Positions 1-5,824 of a stretch of DNA of 6,732 nucleotides are shown piece by piece (the first letter of the stretch is position 1; the number at the start of each line of letters is the position of its first letter). The notes under the pieces were generated by a model that worked only from the letters and a program-made list of their open reading frames with translations, searched no databases and was not told the DNA's origin. A program made the position numbers and the translations under genes. Origin of the DNA: Belnapia sp. (GTDB taxonomy: Bacteria > Pseudomonadota > Alphaproteobacteria > Acetobacterales > Acetobacteraceae); contig JAQGIA010000528.1 in the NCBI GenBank assembly GCA_028291445.1, forward strand, positions 1-6,732, read 5' to 3'.

Positions 1-1
1 G

Positions 2-622
2 GTGCAGCGGCTGACGATGCAGCAGCGCATCTTCCGGGTGGACGGCAAGCCATTCCTGCTGAGCCGGGACGGCTCCTATTACGAAACCGCCGGCACGCTG
101 CGGGTGTTGATCGCCGGGGTGTTGCCCGAGCCGGAGGCCCGGCCACCGGCCGAACCGCCTGCCATCGAGCCGGCACCGCAGGACCTTGCGCCGCAGGATA
201 GGGCGCCGCAGGCCGTGGAACCCGCCCCGCCGCCGCCCGAGCCTCCCACCTTGCCGGTCGCCGCCGCGCCGCAGCCGCCTGAAGCTTTGCCCGAAGCCGA
301 AGCCGAAGCCGAAGCCGCCCCGCGCCGCAAGCGCGGCAGGCCCCGCAAGATGGTCGCCGCGCCCGAGCCGCTGATCGAACCCGAACTCGAGCCTGAGCAC
401 CTGCTCGCGGTTGCACCGGCGGCGGACCTGGCCGCTCCAGACTTGGGTCCATGCTCGCCCCCGGACGCCGCACCGGATCCTGTCCCGGACGCCACCCCAG
501 CCCGATTCGCCGCCGACCGCATCGCGCGCCTGGCCCGCATGGCCCGCCGCCGCGCCGGTGGGCCGCTGCCGAATTGGCAAACCGCTGGCCCTGCCCGCCG
601 CGGCCGCCTGCGTCGCAGCTGA
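2..622 (+). CDS. Pro/Ala-rich AT-hook protein of unknown function (start uncertain, possibly 5'-partial)
   Basis: I do not recognise the family. The 206-residue frame has strongly GC-ending codons from end to end, which supports real coding. Residues 1-40 look like a small folded segment containing FRVDGKPFLLSRDG and YYETAGTLRVLIAGVLP. Residues 41-105 are a disordered Pro/Ala/Glu linker with three APQ-type repeats near 58-70 and an Ala-Glu run at 97-105. Residues 108-116 read RRKRGRPRK, a canonical AT-hook core (RGRP flanked by basic residues) that in known proteins binds the minor groove of AT-rich DNA. The C-terminus (168-206) is Arg-rich. A DNA-binding or nucleoid-associated role is inferred from the hook alone. 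The first possible start is GTG at 2 and an ATG follows at 17; neither has a clear ribosome binding site, and no in-frame stop precedes position 2, so the gene may begin left of the window. The binding-protein gene starts 35 bases after its stop. Confidence 0.62.
   Translation: MQRLTMQQRIFRVDGKPFLLSRDGSYYETAGTLRVLIAGVLPEPEARPPAEPPAIEPAPQDLAPQDRAPQAVEPAPPPPEPPTLPVAAAPQPPEALPEAEAEAEAAPRRKRGRPRKMVAAPEPLIEPELEPEHLLAVAPAADLAAPDLGPCSPPDAAPDPVPDATPARFAADRIARLARMARRRAGGPLPNWQTAGPARRGRLRRS
293..316 (+). repeat. Hexanucleotide tandem repeat, four exact copies of GAAGCC
   Basis: Four perfect head-to-tail GAAGCC units lie inside the AT-hook protein gene and encode alternating Glu-Ala just before the hook. 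The unit is a multiple of three, so copy-number change would lengthen or shorten the acidic linker without a frameshift. A related GAAGC begins at 281. It may simply reflect low-complexity linker coding. Confidence 0.7.
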
Positions 623-647
623 ACCCCCATCCCCTGCCGCAACTGCC

Positions 648-652
648 GAGGA
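648..652 (+). promoter_or_regulatory. Ribosome binding site of the Bug-family gene
   Basis: GAGGA sits five bases before the ATG at 658. It selects this start over the open frame that continues upstream to 451, which overlaps the preceding gene out of phase. Confidence 0.7.
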
Positions 653-657
653 CCTCC

Positions 658-1629
658 ATGCTCCCCCGCCGCACCACGCTTGCCAGCCTCGGCGCGCTGC
701 TCGCCACCCCCACGGTTCGGGCCCAGCCCGCCGGTTGGACACCCAGCCGGCCGATCCGGCTGATCGTCACCTATCCGCCGGGCGGGGTGAACGACATCGT
801 CGGGCGCATCGTGGCCGACCCGCTCTCGCGCATCCTCGGCCAGCCGGTGATCGTCGAGAACCGGGCCGGCGCCGGCGGCAATATCGGCACCCAGGCGGCG
901 AGCCAGGCCGAGCCCGATGGCCATACGATCCTGTTCGGCACCACGGCGATGTTCGGGGTTAATCCCATCCTCTACGCCAATAGCGGCGTCGATGCGGTGC
1001 GCGACTTCACCTGCCTCGGCACCATCGGGGAGGTCGCCAATGTCCTCTCCGCCGTGCCGTCGCGCATGCGCGTCACCTCGGTCACCGAGTTCATCGCAGA
1101 GGCGAAGTCCCGCCCGCTGATCTATGGCTCGGTCGGCAATGGCAGCTCCTCGCATCTCTCGGCTGTGGTCTTCCTGAAGACCGCCGGGATCGATGCGACG
1201 CATGTGCCCTATCGCGGCTCCTCGCCGCTGGTCGCCGCCATGCTGGCGCAGGAGGTGGACTTCGGCTTCGACACCACCGCGACCTCCACCGCCCATGCCC
1301 AGTCCGGCGCCATCCGGCCGTTGGCGGTCACCACCGGCCGCCGCGCCTCGGCCCTGCCCACGGTGCCGACGCTGAAGGAATCCGGGATGCCGGACTATGA
1401 TCTCGGGATCTGGTTCGGCCTGTTCGTCCCGACCAGGACGCCGCCCGAAATCGCCCTGGCGCTGTCCGAGGCACTGGAGCGGACCCGCACCACGCAGACC
1501 GAGGAACGGCTGAAGACCGCCTTCGTCGACACGCTGCATATCCCCCGTGCCGAAGTCGGTCCCTGGGTGAAGGCCAGCGCCACCCGTTGGCAGGCCATCG
1601 CCCGGGATGCCCGCATCGCCATCGACTGA
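658..1629 (+). CDS. Bug/TctC-family tripartite tricarboxylate transporter substrate-binding protein
   Basis: This is a periplasmic solute-binding protein of the Bug family, the receptor part of tripartite tricarboxylate (TctABC-type) uptake. The 323-residue length is typical. The N-terminus begins MLPRRTTLASLGALLA with a likely cut after VRA (residue 22); the RR pair followed by a hydrophobic stretch could make it a Tat signal, though Sec export is also possible. The mature protein opens with the family hallmark RPIRLIVTYPPGGVND (31-46), then VIVENRAGAGGNIGTQ (64-79) and PDGHTILFGTT (87-97). Later come YGSVGNGSSSHL (156-167), HVPYRGSSPLVAAMLAQEVD (182-201), LPTVPTLKESGMPDYD (233-248) and FGLFVPTRTPPEI (253-265), all in family order. 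Ligands in this family are usually carboxylates, but this one's cannot be read from sequence. No TctA or TctB membrane gene is visible, so it is an orphan receptor here. The start has a good ribosome binding site. Confidence 0.93.
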   Translation: MLPRRTTLASLGALLATPTVRAQPAGWTPSRPIRLIVTYPPGGVNDIVGRIVADPLSRILGQPVIVENRAGAGGNIGTQAASQAEPDGHTILFGTTAMFGVNPILYANSGVDAVRDFTCLGTIGEVANVLSAVPSRMRVTSVTEFIAEAKSRPLIYGSVGNGSSSHLSAVVFLKTAGIDATHVPYRGSSPLVAAMLAQEVDFGFDTTATSTAHAQSGAIRPLAVTTGRRASALPTVPTLKESGMPDYDLGIWFGLFVPTRTPPEIALALSEALERTRTTQTEERLKTAFVDTLHIPRAEVGPWVKASATRWQAIARDARIAID

Positions 1630-1635
1630 CGCCGT

Positions 1636-3129
1636 TCAGCGCTGCCACAGCCTGAAGCGGCGGCACTGCTTCAGCCACCAGCCGTTGTACCGCCAATACC
1701 CCAGCCAAGCCCGGCGTAGCGCCGAGGGCCTGGGCCAGGCGGTGGGATCGGACAGCCGCTCCAGCAGCACTTCCGGCCCGCAGGGTAGCAGGCTCACCGG
1801 GTCCAGATAGCGCGGGTACCGGATCAGCGCCCCGGCCACCAGCGCATCCAGCGTAAGCCGCCGGCCACGCCGCGGCGGCGGCTCGCGGTCGATGGTCAGG
1901 CCCCAGCCGGCATAGAAGGGCCGGCCCCAGGTGGTGACCTCCAGCCCGCGCAGCAGCGCCTCGAACCCCGCGAGGCTGGTGATGCCGTGCACTGCTTCCA
2001 CCTGGCCGAACAACCCGCCGATATCGCCCCCCGCCACCACCGCATCGGCGAAGCGCAGCGCGGCGCGGCGCGGCACGTAGCCGCGGCGATAGCCGGTCTC
2101 CACATCCGGATGCGGCCGGAACACCAGGAAGGCATCCGGCTCGTCCCGCCGCACCGCCGCCAGCAGCGCCAGGTTGGTCCGCACCTGCCCGGCGCCGAGC
2201 GTGATGGAGGCATCATCCTCCACTTGTCCCGCCACCAGGATGCGCCGCCGTCCCGGTGTCGCCGGCAGCGTCACCACCTGCCGGCCGAGATTGTACTTGG
2301 TCAGCCCCCGCGCCACGATCGCCTGGCGCAGCACCGCCGCCCGCGCCAGCAGGGCAGGGGAGAACTCCTCCTCCGCCAGGATCCGCTCCAAGGTCGAGGG
2401 CCGCGCCGGGTCGTAATGCGGCCCCAGCGCATCCACCGCCAGTGAGGCCGAGGGCACGAAATCCACCCCCAGCCCGACCGAGCGCAGGAAGCCGTCCTCC
2501 ACCCAGAGCAGCGGGATGCCCTCGGCAGCGCAGCGTCCGGCCAGGCCCGGCGCCGCCCGCGTCGCCCAGACGGCGATGGCCCCCGGCTCGCCGCGCGCCC
2601 GGGCGGCCCGGGCCAGTGCCAGTGCCACGGCCTCGCTGCGGGCGAAGGGTGCCGGCGGCCCCGCATGCGCGAAGCCGGCGGCGATGGCTGCCTGCTTCCA
2701 GCCGGCCATGCCGAGGAAGGCGGCGATCCGACGGTTTTCGGCTGCCTGCCGCCGCCAGTCGGCGAGCAGGGCCAGGCCCTCCGCCGGTGCCAGCGGCCTG
2801 CCCAGCATCGGGTCAGCCCAGCGGGTTGCCGCCAGCAGCGCGGGGTCCACGGAGTCGGGCCAGTCGTGCAGCAGCGCCGCGGCCGCAGCGATGGCCGCCG
2901 GCCCGGGTACCGGCCCCACTCCTGCTCCTGGCACTACCAATCCGACCGCCCGCCGCCGCCCGGCGAATTCCGGTGCCTGCCAGGGGCCTTCCTCCACCCG
3001 TAACTCCAGCGCTCCCGGCGGGCGCGGCCCGCGTAGCGGCGGCGCTTCGGGAAAGAAGGCGGCCAGATGCGGCACTGCCTGCCAGACCGCCTCCGCCGCC
3101 CAGAATGGCGTCACCCCTCCGGCCGCCAC
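1636..3129 (-). CDS. KpsC-like capsule polysaccharide / beta-Kdo transferase family protein
   Basis: This resembles the KpsC/LipA group of capsule synthesis proteins, which add beta-linked Kdo to a lysophosphatidylglycerol anchor on the cytoplasmic side of the inner membrane. Family signatures in order are WVEDGFLRSVGLG (209-221), HYDPARPSTLERIL (238-251), KYNLG (278-282), ILVAGQVEDDASI (297-309), FRPHPDVETGYRRGY (337-351), HGITSLAGFEALL (381-393), GRPFYAGWGLTIDR (402-415) and IRYPRYLDP (436-444). Classical KpsC has about 670 residues with two such modules; this protein has 497 with one complete module. Residues 100-150 look like the tail of a lost first module. The C-terminus (465-497) is rich in Trp and Arg. 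Two starts are possible: GTG at 3129 (19-base overlap with the upstream gene) or GTG at 3114, which forms a GTGA overlap with the upstream TGA. GGAGG lies only one base before the 3114 start. No KpsS, KpsF or export gene is in view, so the acceptor glycolipid is unknown. Confidence 0.82.
   Translation of the reverse strand: MAAGGVTPFWAAEAVWQAVPHLAAFFPEAPPLRGPRPPGALELRVEEGPWQAPEFAGRRRAVGLVVPGAGVGPVPGPAAIAAAAALLHDWPDSVDPALLAATRWADPMLGRPLAPAEGLALLADWRRQAAENRRIAAFLGMAGWKQAAIAAGFAHAGPPAPFARSEAVALALARAARARGEPGAIAVWATRAAPGLAGRCAAEGIPLLWVEDGFLRSVGLGVDFVPSASLAVDALGPHYDPARPSTLERILAEEEFSPALLARAAVLRQAIVARGLTKYNLGRQVVTLPATPGRRRILVAGQVEDDASITLGAGQVRTNLALLAAVRRDEPDAFLVFRPHPDVETGYRRGYVPRRAALRFADAVVAGGDIGGLFGQVEAVHGITSLAGFEALLRGLEVTTWGRPFYAGWGLTIDREPPPRRGRRLTLDALVAGALIRYPRYLDPVSLLPCGPEVLLERLSDPTAWPRPSALRRAWLGYWRYNGWWLKQCRRFRLWQR
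1652..1674 (+). terminator. Hairpin 23 bases after the binding-protein stop, possible transcript end
   Basis: CTGAAGC at 1652-1658 pairs perfectly with GCTTCAG at 1668-1674. In plus-strand RNA, one G-U and one further G-C pair extend the stem to nine pairs with a five-base loop. The first unpaired base of the stem base lies 22-23 bases past the TGA at 1627-1629. There is no following run of U, so it is not a classical intrinsic terminator; it could instead protect a 3' end or assist Rho-dependent termination. It overlaps the last codons of the opposing KpsC-like gene, so chance cannot be excluded. Confidence 0.35.
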
Positions 3130-3968
3130 TCATGCAGCATCAGCCATTGCGGTAGGTGTTGCAGGATGATCGGCTCGATCGCCGCATCCAGCATGGCGGT
3201 GCCGGCCGCGATATCCGCCACCCGGTCGGCGGTACGGGGCAGGTGCAGCGGCGGGGCGAAGGTCACCCGGAAGCGCGGCCCGTCGCGCGGCGGCAGCCGG
3301 ATGCAATGGGCGATGACGACCGGCGCGCCCGACAGCCGCGCCAGCCGGGCCGAGAGCTGGATATTGCCGCCTTGGCGCGGCCCCCGTCCCAGGCTCGGCG
3401 CCGCGACCCTGCCGTGCTGGTGCTCGTCCAGCGAGAACAGCAGCACCTGACCGGATTTCAGCACCCCCATGGCCGGCCGCGCCGCATCCCGTCCCACCGG
3501 CAGCAGCCGCCCGCCGCCGGCGATCCGTTCACGGACGATGATATCGTGCCGGTAGCTGCTGGCCGGCGGTTGGTAGATCGCGGTCGGCGGCGCGCTGTGG
3601 CGGACCATGGCCAGCCCCACCATCTCCCAATTGCCGAGGTGGATGGCGTTCACCATCAACGGCCTCGTCGCCAGATGCTCGGCGCCCAGCGTCTCGACCC
3701 GGCCCTCATCGTACATCTGGCGGGCACGCGGCACTTCCAGGAAGCTGCGGGTCAGGTTGTCCCACATCGCCCGCATCGCCGGCTCCACCGGCAGGTCGGG
3801 CCGCAGCAGCGGCAGGTTTTGCCGCGCATAACGGTCGCCGCGTGGATAGAGCCGAGGCGCCACCCAGCGCGCCATCAGCCCGGCATAGCCATGCGCCAGC
3901 GGTCCCGGCGCATGCCGCATCCAGCCCACCGAAATCCGGTCCACCGCATCCAGCAGCAGCTTGCGCAA
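3111..3968 (-). CDS. Lipid A-type (LpxL/HtrB-like) lysophospholipid acyltransferase family protein
   Basis: This is a member of the lipid A biosynthesis acyltransferase family (LpxL/HtrB, LpxM), which moves a fatty acyl chain from acyl-ACP onto the hydroxyacyl chains of a Kdo-lipid A precursor at the inner membrane. The catalytic HX4E motif is present as HLGNWE (110-115). It is followed by IYQPPAS (131-137), RERIAGGG (146-153), the segment VLLFSLDEHQHG (175-186) at the place where the family has its conserved Asp, and the closing WLMLHEWRPEG (275-285), matching the family's terminal W-x-H-x-W pattern. The 285 residues are slightly short for LpxL (about 300). The start is TTG, one base after the ccmI stop, with GGGGGAG about ten bases upstream; no earlier in-frame start is evident, and the next Met is residue 17. 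Its end overlaps the KpsC-like gene. An acyltransferase for another glycolipid, or an aminolipid, is the main alternative. Confidence 0.85.
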   Translation of the reverse strand: MRKLLLDAVDRISVGWMRHAPGPLAHGYAGLMARWVAPRLYPRGDRYARQNLPLLRPDLPVEPAMRAMWDNLTRSFLEVPRARQMYDEGRVETLGAEHLATRPLMVNAIHLGNWEMVGLAMVRHSAPPTAIYQPPASSYRHDIIVRERIAGGGRLLPVGRDAARPAMGVLKSGQVLLFSLDEHQHGRVAAPSLGRGPRQGGNIQLSARLARLSGAPVVIAHCIRLPPRDGPRFRVTFAPPLHLPRTADRVADIAAGTAMLDAAIEPIILQHLPQWLMLHEWRPEG

Positions 3969-3969
3969 G

Positions 3970-4776
3970 CTACGGCAGCTCCCCCATCCGGCGTTCGACC
4001 ATGGCGCGCCAGGGCGCCTCGGCCGGGGCTTCGGCGATCAGCGCCTGCCATAGCCGCCGGGCATTCTCCGGCCGTCCGGCCTGGGCCTCCGCCTGGCCGC
4101 TGAGGAAGCGCAGGCCGATGCTCTGCGGCGCCCGCGGCAGGGCCTCGGCCAGCAACCGGACCGCCTCATCGGCCTTGCCATCCTGCAGCAACACCTGGGC
4201 GAGCTGCCCGGTCAGCTCCGCATCGAAGCGGCTGGCCAGGGCGCGGCGATAGGCGGTGGCCGCCGCCGCCAATGAGCCACGGCTGCGCTCAAAATTACCT
4301 AGTAATATGTAACCTTGCTGGGCTCGTTCACTGGATGGATCTTCTGTTGCGAGGCGAGTTCGTAGCTCAGCCAGCATGTCTTCTTCGCCCTTGGCTGCTT
4401 CCAGCCGCATGGCATGCGGGACGGAGGGCATCGTCGGCTGCCCGGTCCAGAGATAGAGGCCCAACGCCAGGCCCGGCACCGCCAGCACCAGCCCGCCCAC
4501 CATCCAGCGCCCGCCGGGGGCGGTGCGTGCGCCGACATCCTCCGGCGCGGTCACCAGCCGCCGTTGCACTTCGAGCGTGGCCGCCCGGTGCGCCGGCTCA
4601 TCCAGCCGCCCGGCCGCACGCTCCCGGTCAAGCTCCGCCATCTGCGACCGGTAGAGCGCCAGATCGGCCTCGCGCCGGCCACGCGCGATCGGTGGGCGCA
4701 GCAGGACGGCGACGAGCGGCAGCAGCGCCGCCGCGGCCACCAGGCCGAGCAGCGGCCAGAAGGGAAACCAGTTCAT
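3970..4776 (-). CDS. ccmI: Cytochrome c biogenesis protein CcmI (apocytochrome chaperone)
   Basis: CcmI binds the C-terminus of apocytochrome c in the periplasm and presents it to the CcmF/CcmH ligation complex. Two membrane segments (about 5-27 and 91-112) flank a cytoplasmic loop with the family-typical pattern ALYRSQMAELDRERAAGRLD (40-59) and EVQRRLV (69-75). The periplasmic part (about 150-265) is made of TPR-like helices, for example AATAYRRALASRFDA and ADEAVRLLAEALPRAP. The 268-residue length suits a short alphaproteobacterial CcmI. Its ATG overlaps the ccmH stop by 4 bases (ATGA), and AGGTGG lies about 12 bases upstream. Codons for residues 126-163 are strikingly unlike the rest of the gene: they include CTA, CGA, ACA, AGT and the run ATA TTA CTA GGT AAT TTT, in an otherwise GC-ending gene. 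The reading frame and protein pattern remain intact there, so this is not a frameshift. Confidence 0.92.
   Translation of the reverse strand: MNWFPFWPLLGLVAAAALLPLVAVLLRPPIARGRREADLALYRSQMAELDRERAAGRLDEPAHRAATLEVQRRLVTAPEDVGARTAPGGRWMVGGLVLAVPGLALGLYLWTGQPTMPSVPHAMRLEAAKGEEDMLAELRTRLATEDPSSERAQQGYILLGNFERSRGSLAAAATAYRRALASRFDAELTGQLAQVLLQDGKADEAVRLLAEALPRAPQSIGLRFLSGQAEAQAGRPENARRLWQALIAEAPAEAPWRAMVERRMGELP
4288..4401 (-). other. AT-rich, rare-codon patch inside ccmI
   Basis: The 80 bases from 4291 to 4370 are about 46% GC by hand count, and 4291-4310 only 20%, against a surrounding composition of roughly 70% or more. The patch encodes the junction between the second membrane segment and the TPR domain of CcmI. 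It contains the 13-base palindrome ATTAC-cta-GTAAT at 4294-4306. The encoded protein stays in frame and fits the family, so the anomaly is in synonymous codon choice. Confidence 0.8.
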
Positions 4777-5240
4777 GGGTCCCGGCCACCTGCCAGCCTG
4801 GCCAATCTGGCGCTTTCGTCGGGCGATAATTCAGCCGGGGCTTCGGCCACCCGGCGGCGACGCATGCCGCGGATCAGCAGCATCCCACCCGCCAGCGCCA
4901 GCACCGGCGTGCCCCAGAGCAGCGCCGTTTCCAGCTTGAAGGGTGGCCGTAGCAGGACGAAGTCGCCGTAGCGGGTATGGACGAAATCGGTCACCGCCGC
5001 GTCGGTCTTGCCGGCGGCGACCTGCTCGCGGACGATCCGCCGCAGATCGCGGGCGAGGTCCGCGTCGCTGTCCTCGATCGACTGGTTCTGGCAGACCATG
5101 CAGCGCAGCTCGCGGCCGATGGCCCGGGCGCGTTCCTCCTGCGCCGCATCCGGCAGCTGGTCCGCCGGGTCGTTCACCGCCCAGGCGGGGCCGGAGGCAA
5201 GGGCGCAGGCCAGCACGGCCAGCGACAGCCAGCGCGTCAT
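4773..5240 (-). CDS. ccmH: Cytochrome c-type biogenesis protein CcmH (thioredoxin-like heme ligation subunit)
   Basis: CcmH is a membrane-anchored periplasmic thiol oxidoreductase that reduces, or forms a mixed disulfide with, the CXXCH of apocytochrome c during heme attachment. The family signature LRCMVCQNQSIEDSDADLA is at 45-63, with the redox pair Cys47 and Cys50, followed by DLRRIVREQVAAG (65-77) and FVHTRYGDFVLLRPP (86-100). A signal peptide precedes it (1-21, cut after AWA) and one C-terminal membrane segment lies at about 107-125. The 155 residues match the short single-domain CcmH, with the TPR part encoded separately as CcmI. The ATG overlaps the ccmG stop by four bases and has no clear ribosome binding site, which fits translational coupling. 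Confidence 0.96.
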   Translation of the reverse strand: MTRWLSLAVLACALASGPAWAVNDPADQLPDAAQEERARAIGRELRCMVCQNQSIEDSDADLARDLRRIVREQVAAGKTDAAVTDFVHTRYGDFVLLRPPFKLETALLWGTPVLALAGGMLLIRGMRRRRVAEAPAELSPDESARLARLAGGRDP

Positions 5241-5824
5241 GCGGTGCGCCGCAGCAGCGGGACGATCTGCTGCGTCAGGATTTCCGGCGTCACCGGCCCG
5301 GCCCAGCGCCAGCGGATAATCCCGCCCGGGTCGATCAGATAGGTCTCAGGCACGCCATAAAGGCCGTAGTCGATGGCCACCCGGCCGGGCTGGTCGACGC
5401 CGAGCCGGGCGAAAGGATTGCCATGCCGGCGGAGGAAACCGAGGCTGTCCTCCGGCTTGTCCTTGTAGGCGATGCCGAGCACGGCGACGCCATCCCGCAT
5501 CAGCGTCATCAGTTGCGGATGCTCGATCACGCAAGGCACGCACCAGCTGGCGAAGAAGTTCAGCAGCACCGGGCGGGTGCCGCGCAGGTCGGCCCCGGTC
5601 ACCCCGGGCCGCTCGGCCCCTTCCAGCGGCGGCAGGGTGAATTCGGGCGCCGGCTTGCCGAGCAGCGCCGAGGGCACGCCGCGCGGGTCGTAGTCGCCGG
5701 TACCCATGCCACGCAGCATGGCGTAGAAGCCGGCGCCGGCGACCCCGGCCACGGCGACGGGGGCCAGCAGCAGGCTGCGGCGGCGCCAGGGATTGGCCGC
5801 AGACCCACGCTTGTCGTCGCTCAT
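5237..5824 (-). CDS. ccmG: Thiol:disulfide interchange protein CcmG/DsbE
   Basis: CcmG is a membrane-tethered periplasmic thioredoxin that passes electrons from DsbD/CcdA to CcmH or apocytochrome c, keeping the heme-binding thiols reduced. An N-terminal anchor (about 17-36, after RRR) is followed by GKPAPEFTLPPLEG (56-69), the active site FFASWCVPCVIEHPQL (90-105) with Cys95 and Cys98, the CcmG-typical GIAYKDKPEDSLGFL (117-131), and the cis-Pro loop YGVPETYLIDPGGII (156-170). The 195 residues are slightly longer than typical (about 180). Its ATG overlaps the ccmF stop as ATGA. A generic TlpA-type thioredoxin is unlikely, given the motif set and its position between ccmF and ccmH. Confidence 0.96.
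   Translation of the reverse strand: MSDDKRGSAANPWRRRSLLLAPVAVAGVAGAGFYAMLRGMGTGDYDPRGVPSALLGKPAPEFTLPPLEGAERPGVTGADLRGTRPVLLNFFASWCVPCVIEHPQLMTLMRDGVAVLGIAYKDKPEDSLGFLRRHGNPFARLGVDQPGRVAIDYGLYGVPETYLIDPGGIIRWRWAGPVTPEILTQQIVPLLRRTA

Noticed and set aside
451..657. Upstream extension of the binding-protein reading frame
   Set aside because: It overlaps the preceding gene out of phase, is Pro/Arg-rich without similarity to a signal peptide, and the ATG at 658 has a good ribosome binding site followed by an export signal.
79..1539. 486-residue open frame on the minus strand opposite the AT-hook and binding-protein genes
   Set aside because: Long antisense frames are common in high-GC DNA. It is low-complexity (Ala/Ser/Gly/Arg runs), has no recognisable motif, and lies opposite a gene with full family signatures.
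1565..1585. Possible GGGTG...CACCC hairpin as terminator for the minus-strand run
   Set aside because: It has only a five-pair stem with a bulky interior, no U tract, and lies within binding-protein codons; similar pairings are frequent in GC-rich DNA.
2061..2075. Short CGGCG tandem repeat
   Set aside because: Three near-copies of a 5-mer made only of G and C, within Arg/Ala codons, are expected by chance at this composition.
2256..3155. 299-residue plus-strand open frame opposite the KpsC-like gene
   Set aside because: It is Pro/Arg/Ala low-complexity throughout and a shadow of the motif-bearing minus-strand gene.
3156..4103. 315-residue plus-strand open frame opposite the acyltransferase and ccmI genes
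   Set aside because: Its composition is typical of an antisense shadow (Arg, His, Gln-rich), it crosses a junction of two real genes, and it has no motifs.
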